Below, piece by piece: positions 61,625-64,000 of a stretch of DNA of 64,000 nucleotides. Both the position numbers and the translations under genes were made by a program. Within the stretch, counting starts at the first letter, position 1. Every line of letters starts with the position of its first letter. The DNA comes from Porphyrobacter sp. GA68. Lineage in GTDB: Bacteria > Pseudomonadota > Alphaproteobacteria > Sphingomonadales > Sphingomonadaceae. The DNA lies in NCBI RefSeq assembly GCF_022605525.1, contig NZ_JAKQYJ010000002.1:372001-436000 (forward strand), written 5' to 3'. The notes beneath the pieces were generated by a model. It made no database searches. It saw only the letters and a program-made list of their open reading frames with translations, and was not told the origin of the DNA.

Positions 61625-61996
61625 ATGGTGTTGAGCTCGTTGGCCGCAATCGTCTTGGCAAACTCATCCGCGGTGCAGGCGACACCGCAGCTTAGCCCTG
61701 AGCAGGAAATGCAGTGCGCCCTGCTCGCTATATACGCTTCCGAACAGATCGCCGATCAGACTGCCAAGACGGGATTGTACTCGGTGTTCACCTACTGGCT
61801 CGGCAGATACGAGGGCCGCACGGGGAACTCCTTCGAATCCGCCGATGTACTGGCGCTTTTGACTGAACTGCAGAAGGGCGGAGAAGAAGCGGGAGGCCGG
61901 TGCCAGGCTGTAGCCGAGGCAATCGGACTGCGTCTGCAGGAATGGGGCGCGCGCTTGCAGCAGGAAGGGCAGCGCCTTACGGAGGCGGGCGAGTAA
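61625..61996 (+). CDS. Small secreted protein of unknown function following dnaN
   Basis: 123 residues from ATG 61625, three bases past the dnaN stop; a TTG at 61619 would overlap it (TTGA). N-terminal hydrophobic signal-like MVLSSLAAIVLANSSAVQA, then LSPEQEMQCALLAIYASEQIADQ, GLYSVFTYWLGRYEGRTGNSFE and a C-terminal helix. One Cys near the start and one later (GGRCQAV). Not recognised. Likely cotranscribed with dnaN. Confidence 0.6.
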   Translation: MVLSSLAAIVLANSSAVQATPQLSPEQEMQCALLAIYASEQIADQTAKTGLYSVFTYWLGRYEGRTGNSFESADVLALLTELQKGGEEAGGRCQAVAEAIGLRLQEWGARLQQEGQRLTEAGE

Positions 61997-61999
61997 AGA

Positions 62000-63307
62000 C
62001 TACCCTCGCGCTTCAAGCATCGCAGGCACATCCACGAACTTCTCGCGCGGCGCACCTTCCCGCGCCGCCGCCACCTCGGCTGCGTCGATCTTCTGCCAGT
62101 CGCGGAAAGTGACGATGTCGAGGCCGCGCTGCGCCGCCAAAGCGTCCAGCCCGTCCCGTCCTTTCCTGTCGAGGCTGGCGCCGTCACTGGCCCAGTCTTC
62201 CGCGATGCGCTCCACAACGTCATAGCCGTCAGGACGATTTGTGCCGATCGTGCCGGTCGGCCCGCGCCGCGCCCAGCCAACGCAGTACAGTCGTGGCGAG
62301 ATCCGACCACCGGCATTGACGAACCGTCCGGCGCGCTCGTCATAGGGAACGCCCTTGATGGGGGAGGTGCGATAGCCGATGCAGGTCACCACCAGATCGG
62401 CGGGCAGTTCGTAGAAGTCCCCGCTGCCAACGGCGCGATCCCCATCCAGCCGGGTGCGCTCTACCCTGACCCCGGCGACCCGGTCGGTGCCGGTGAATGC
62501 AACCGGGGCCGCGAACAGGTCGAAGTGGATGACGAGCGGCTTGTCACCATTCGCGCCAATGGCTGCGAACTGCCGCAGCAGCGCCACTGACTTGCGCAGT
62601 CCAGGCTCCAGTGCTGCGTCCGCCTCGACCGGCGGCAGGTCGCCCGCGTCCACGCACGGCACAGCGCGTTCCAGCCGGCCAAGCTCGCCCAGTTCCTTGG
62701 GAGTCATGGCGATCTGGTGCGGGCCGCGCCGGCCAAGGATGGTGATCTGTTCGACGCCGCTGTCACTCAGCGCGGCCAAGGCGTGCGCGACGATGTCCGA
62801 CCCGGCGAATTCCTCCTGTGTCTTGGCCAGGATCCGGGCCACATCCAGCGCGACATTGCCCATGCCGATGACAACGGCATGTTTGCCGGACAGATCGGGA
62901 TCAAGCTGCGCGAAACGGGGGTGGCCATTGTACCAGCCGACAAAGGCTGCGCTGCCGAAGACATTGGCGAGACTCTCCCCCGGCAGGTCAAGCCGGCGGT
63001 CTTCCGGCGCGCCGGTTGCCAGCACCACCGCGTCATACAGTTCCAGCAATTCCTCTACCGCCACATCCCCGCCAATGGCCACATTGCCGACAAAGCGGAC
63101 CTGTTCGCCCAGCGCCACCTGTTCGTAACGGCGCGACACCGCCTTTATCGACTGGTGATCGGGCGCGACGCCGCCGCGGATCAGCCCGAACGGAACGGGC
63201 AGGGCGTCGATCACATCGACCCGCACCGCGTCGGGCCATGCCTTCACGGCGGCTTCGGCAGTGTAGTAACCCGCCGGACCGGAACCCACGATCGCGAGAT
63301 GGCGCAT
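62000..63307 (-). CDS. Ferredoxin--NADP reductase, adrenodoxin-reductase type
   Basis: 435 residues: MRHLAIVGSGPAGYYTAEAAVKAWPDAVRVDVID (FAD), GVAPDHQSIKAVSRRYEQVAL, VVIGMGNVALDVARIL (NADP), TILGRRGPHQIAMTPKELGEL and the final CVGWARRGPTGTIGTNRPDGYDVV. This is the FprA/adrenodoxin reductase family that reduces ferredoxins, for instance for P450s. Convergent with the secreted protein, four bases apart. Confidence 0.9.
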   Translation of the reverse strand: MRHLAIVGSGPAGYYTAEAAVKAWPDAVRVDVIDALPVPFGLIRGGVAPDHQSIKAVSRRYEQVALGEQVRFVGNVAIGGDVAVEELLELYDAVVLATGAPEDRRLDLPGESLANVFGSAAFVGWYNGHPRFAQLDPDLSGKHAVVIGMGNVALDVARILAKTQEEFAGSDIVAHALAALSDSGVEQITILGRRGPHQIAMTPKELGELGRLERAVPCVDAGDLPPVEADAALEPGLRKSVALLRQFAAIGANGDKPLVIHFDLFAAPVAFTGTDRVAGVRVERTRLDGDRAVGSGDFYELPADLVVTCIGYRTSPIKGVPYDERAGRFVNAGGRISPRLYCVGWARRGPTGTIGTNRPDGYDVVERIAEDWASDGASLDRKGRDGLDALAAQRGLDIVTFRDWQKIDAAEVAAAREGAPREKFVDVPAMLEARG

Positions 63308-63473
63308 CGGTATGCCGCTCCCCTGCTGCCTTGCCGCGCGGCAGACTGCGCCTCGCCAGCGGGCAATGCAACCCCGGGCACCGGTTTGATGCGGGTAGGG
63401 AGGTTAAGCATTTCTCAAAACCTGTTCCGCTATCGCGAAGGCCGCACAGTTTCTTGCCCACAGATCGCGACCG

Positions 63474-64000
63474 ATGGCGTTCAACAATTTTCTAGCACGC
63501 AGGGCCGGCCACGCGTCGACCAGCGGTGCCGCAGCCAAAGCTTCCTCGTTGTCCGTCCGGCAGAGGCTGGAACTGCTGGAGGTGTACGAGGATGCCGATC
63601 TCGGCTGGTTCTGGGCCACCGATGCGGCCGATGCGTTCACCTACCTTTCGCCGGGCGCGGCAAAGACACTGGGCGGGGACGAGGAATTTGCCGGCAAGGC
63701 CGTTGGCGAAGTCTTCGACATGCAGGCAGCGGCCAGGGACGAAGCGCAGCGATCCCTCCCGTTCATGCTGCGGGCGCGCAATTCCTTCAACCGCTTCCCC
63801 GTTCGCATCCTGAAAGCTGGGCCACCCGTCTGGTGGGAAATCTCGGCCAGACCGTGCTACGACGCTGGCGGCACCTTCCAAGGCTATCGCGGCAGCGCCA
63901 AGGACATCACGCTCGACCGGCTTGAGAAGGAGGAAGCGACGCGCCTGGTCAGATTCGACGTGCTGACCGGCCTCGTGAACCGGCGGACCATCACCGAACG
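63474..64000 (+). CDS. PAS-GGDEF diguanylate cyclase, 3' end cut by window edge
   Basis: 175 residues visible from ATG 63474. A PAS-like sensor (about 40-145: YEDADLGWFWATDAADAFTYLSPGAAKTLGG ... GTFQGYRGSAKDIT), a linker helix (DRLEKEEATRLVRF) and the beginning of a GGDEF domain (DVLTGLVNRRTITER), the usual joint of cyclic-di-GMP enzymes. The catalytic GGDEF motif and any EAL domain lie outside. Confidence 0.85.
   Translation, partial: MAFNNFLARRAGHASTSGAAAKASSLSVRQRLELLEVYEDADLGWFWATDAADAFTYLSPGAAKTLGGDEEFAGKAVGEVFDMQAAARDEAQRSLPFMLRARNSFNRFPVRILKAGPPVWWEISARPCYDAGGTFQGYRGSAKDITLDRLEKEEATRLVRFDVLTGLVNRRTITE

Overview
The window is chromosomal DNA of an alphaproteobacterium, most likely a sphingomonad (Sphingomonadales, Erythrobacteraceae-like). 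The pointers are the protein families (CpdR, the FYDLN-acid/TIGR02300 protein, SapC, a PEPxxWA-CTERM protein, sphingomonad-style YbjN and CBU_0592 proteins), the split F0-only ATP synthase operon with b and b' subunits, and G+C-rich coding DNA (one hand-counted stretch in trpA is about 68%). It is almost entirely core housekeeping. I see no transposase, integrase, prophage, CRISPR or rRNA. Gene density is high and many neighbours overlap by 1-4 bases at ATGA, TGATG, GTGA or TTGA junctions.

Layout. 1-5.4 kb: icd (cut by the left edge), tRNA-Val(GAC), the cell-cycle response regulator cpdR, an N-formylglutamate amidohydrolase, a probable small RNA on the minus strand, sapC and an FAD-linked 2-hydroxyacid dehydrogenase. 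5.4-14 kb: a small secreted protein, a DEAD-box helicase, a sterol-desaturase-like hydroxylase, a PEP-CTERM protein, a CadC-like membrane regulator, uvrD and a secreted low-complexity protein. 14-16.5 kb: rsmD, rluB and a Rieske oxygenase. 16.6-28.6 kb: ampG, then a long minus-strand run with purB, lapA-like, pyrF, GNAT, an exported leucyl aminopeptidase, trpF, trpB, a small membrane protein, trpA, accD and folC; radC lies beyond purB. 28.7-31.3 kb: F0 ATP synthase genes. 31.4-37.8 kb: flavin reductase, gloB, rpsA, cmk, a CBU_0592 protein, aroA and the FYDLN protein. 38-42.9 kb: tRNA-Ala(GGC), ffh, rpsP, rimM, an inverted thioredoxin-reductase-like gene, trmD and rplS. 43-50 kb: S9 peptidase, asd, GFA enzyme, alpha/beta hydrolase, beta-propeller lipoprotein, YbjN and an SDR. 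50.3-53.8 kb: sbtA-sbtB facing carbonic anhydrase and AMP nucleosidase. 53.8-64 kb: rpsF-rpsR-rplI, a DUF808 protein, a Mur ligase and ldcA, fabD, fabG, dnaN, a small secreted protein, an adrenodoxin-type reductase and a PAS-GGDEF protein cut by the right edge.

The most interesting items are: (1) a compact sRNA candidate at 2842-2948 minus, with a CCUCCUCCC anti-Shine-Dalgarno stretch, an intrinsic terminator and a promoter; (2) an AT-richer membrane protein gene wedged between trpB and trpA with 4-base overlaps at both ends; (3) a bicarbonate transporter/PII-like pair facing a beta carbonic anhydrase; (4) an oppositely oriented oxidoreductase splitting the rpsP-rimM-trmD-rplS operon; (5) a perfect hairpin holding the Shine-Dalgarno sequence of the CadC-like regulator in its loop. 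Several housekeeping genes share a recognisable promoter form, TTGC-N16/17-TATG or TAAACG, which I used to place promoters. All functions are inferred from sequence recognition only; no search was run.
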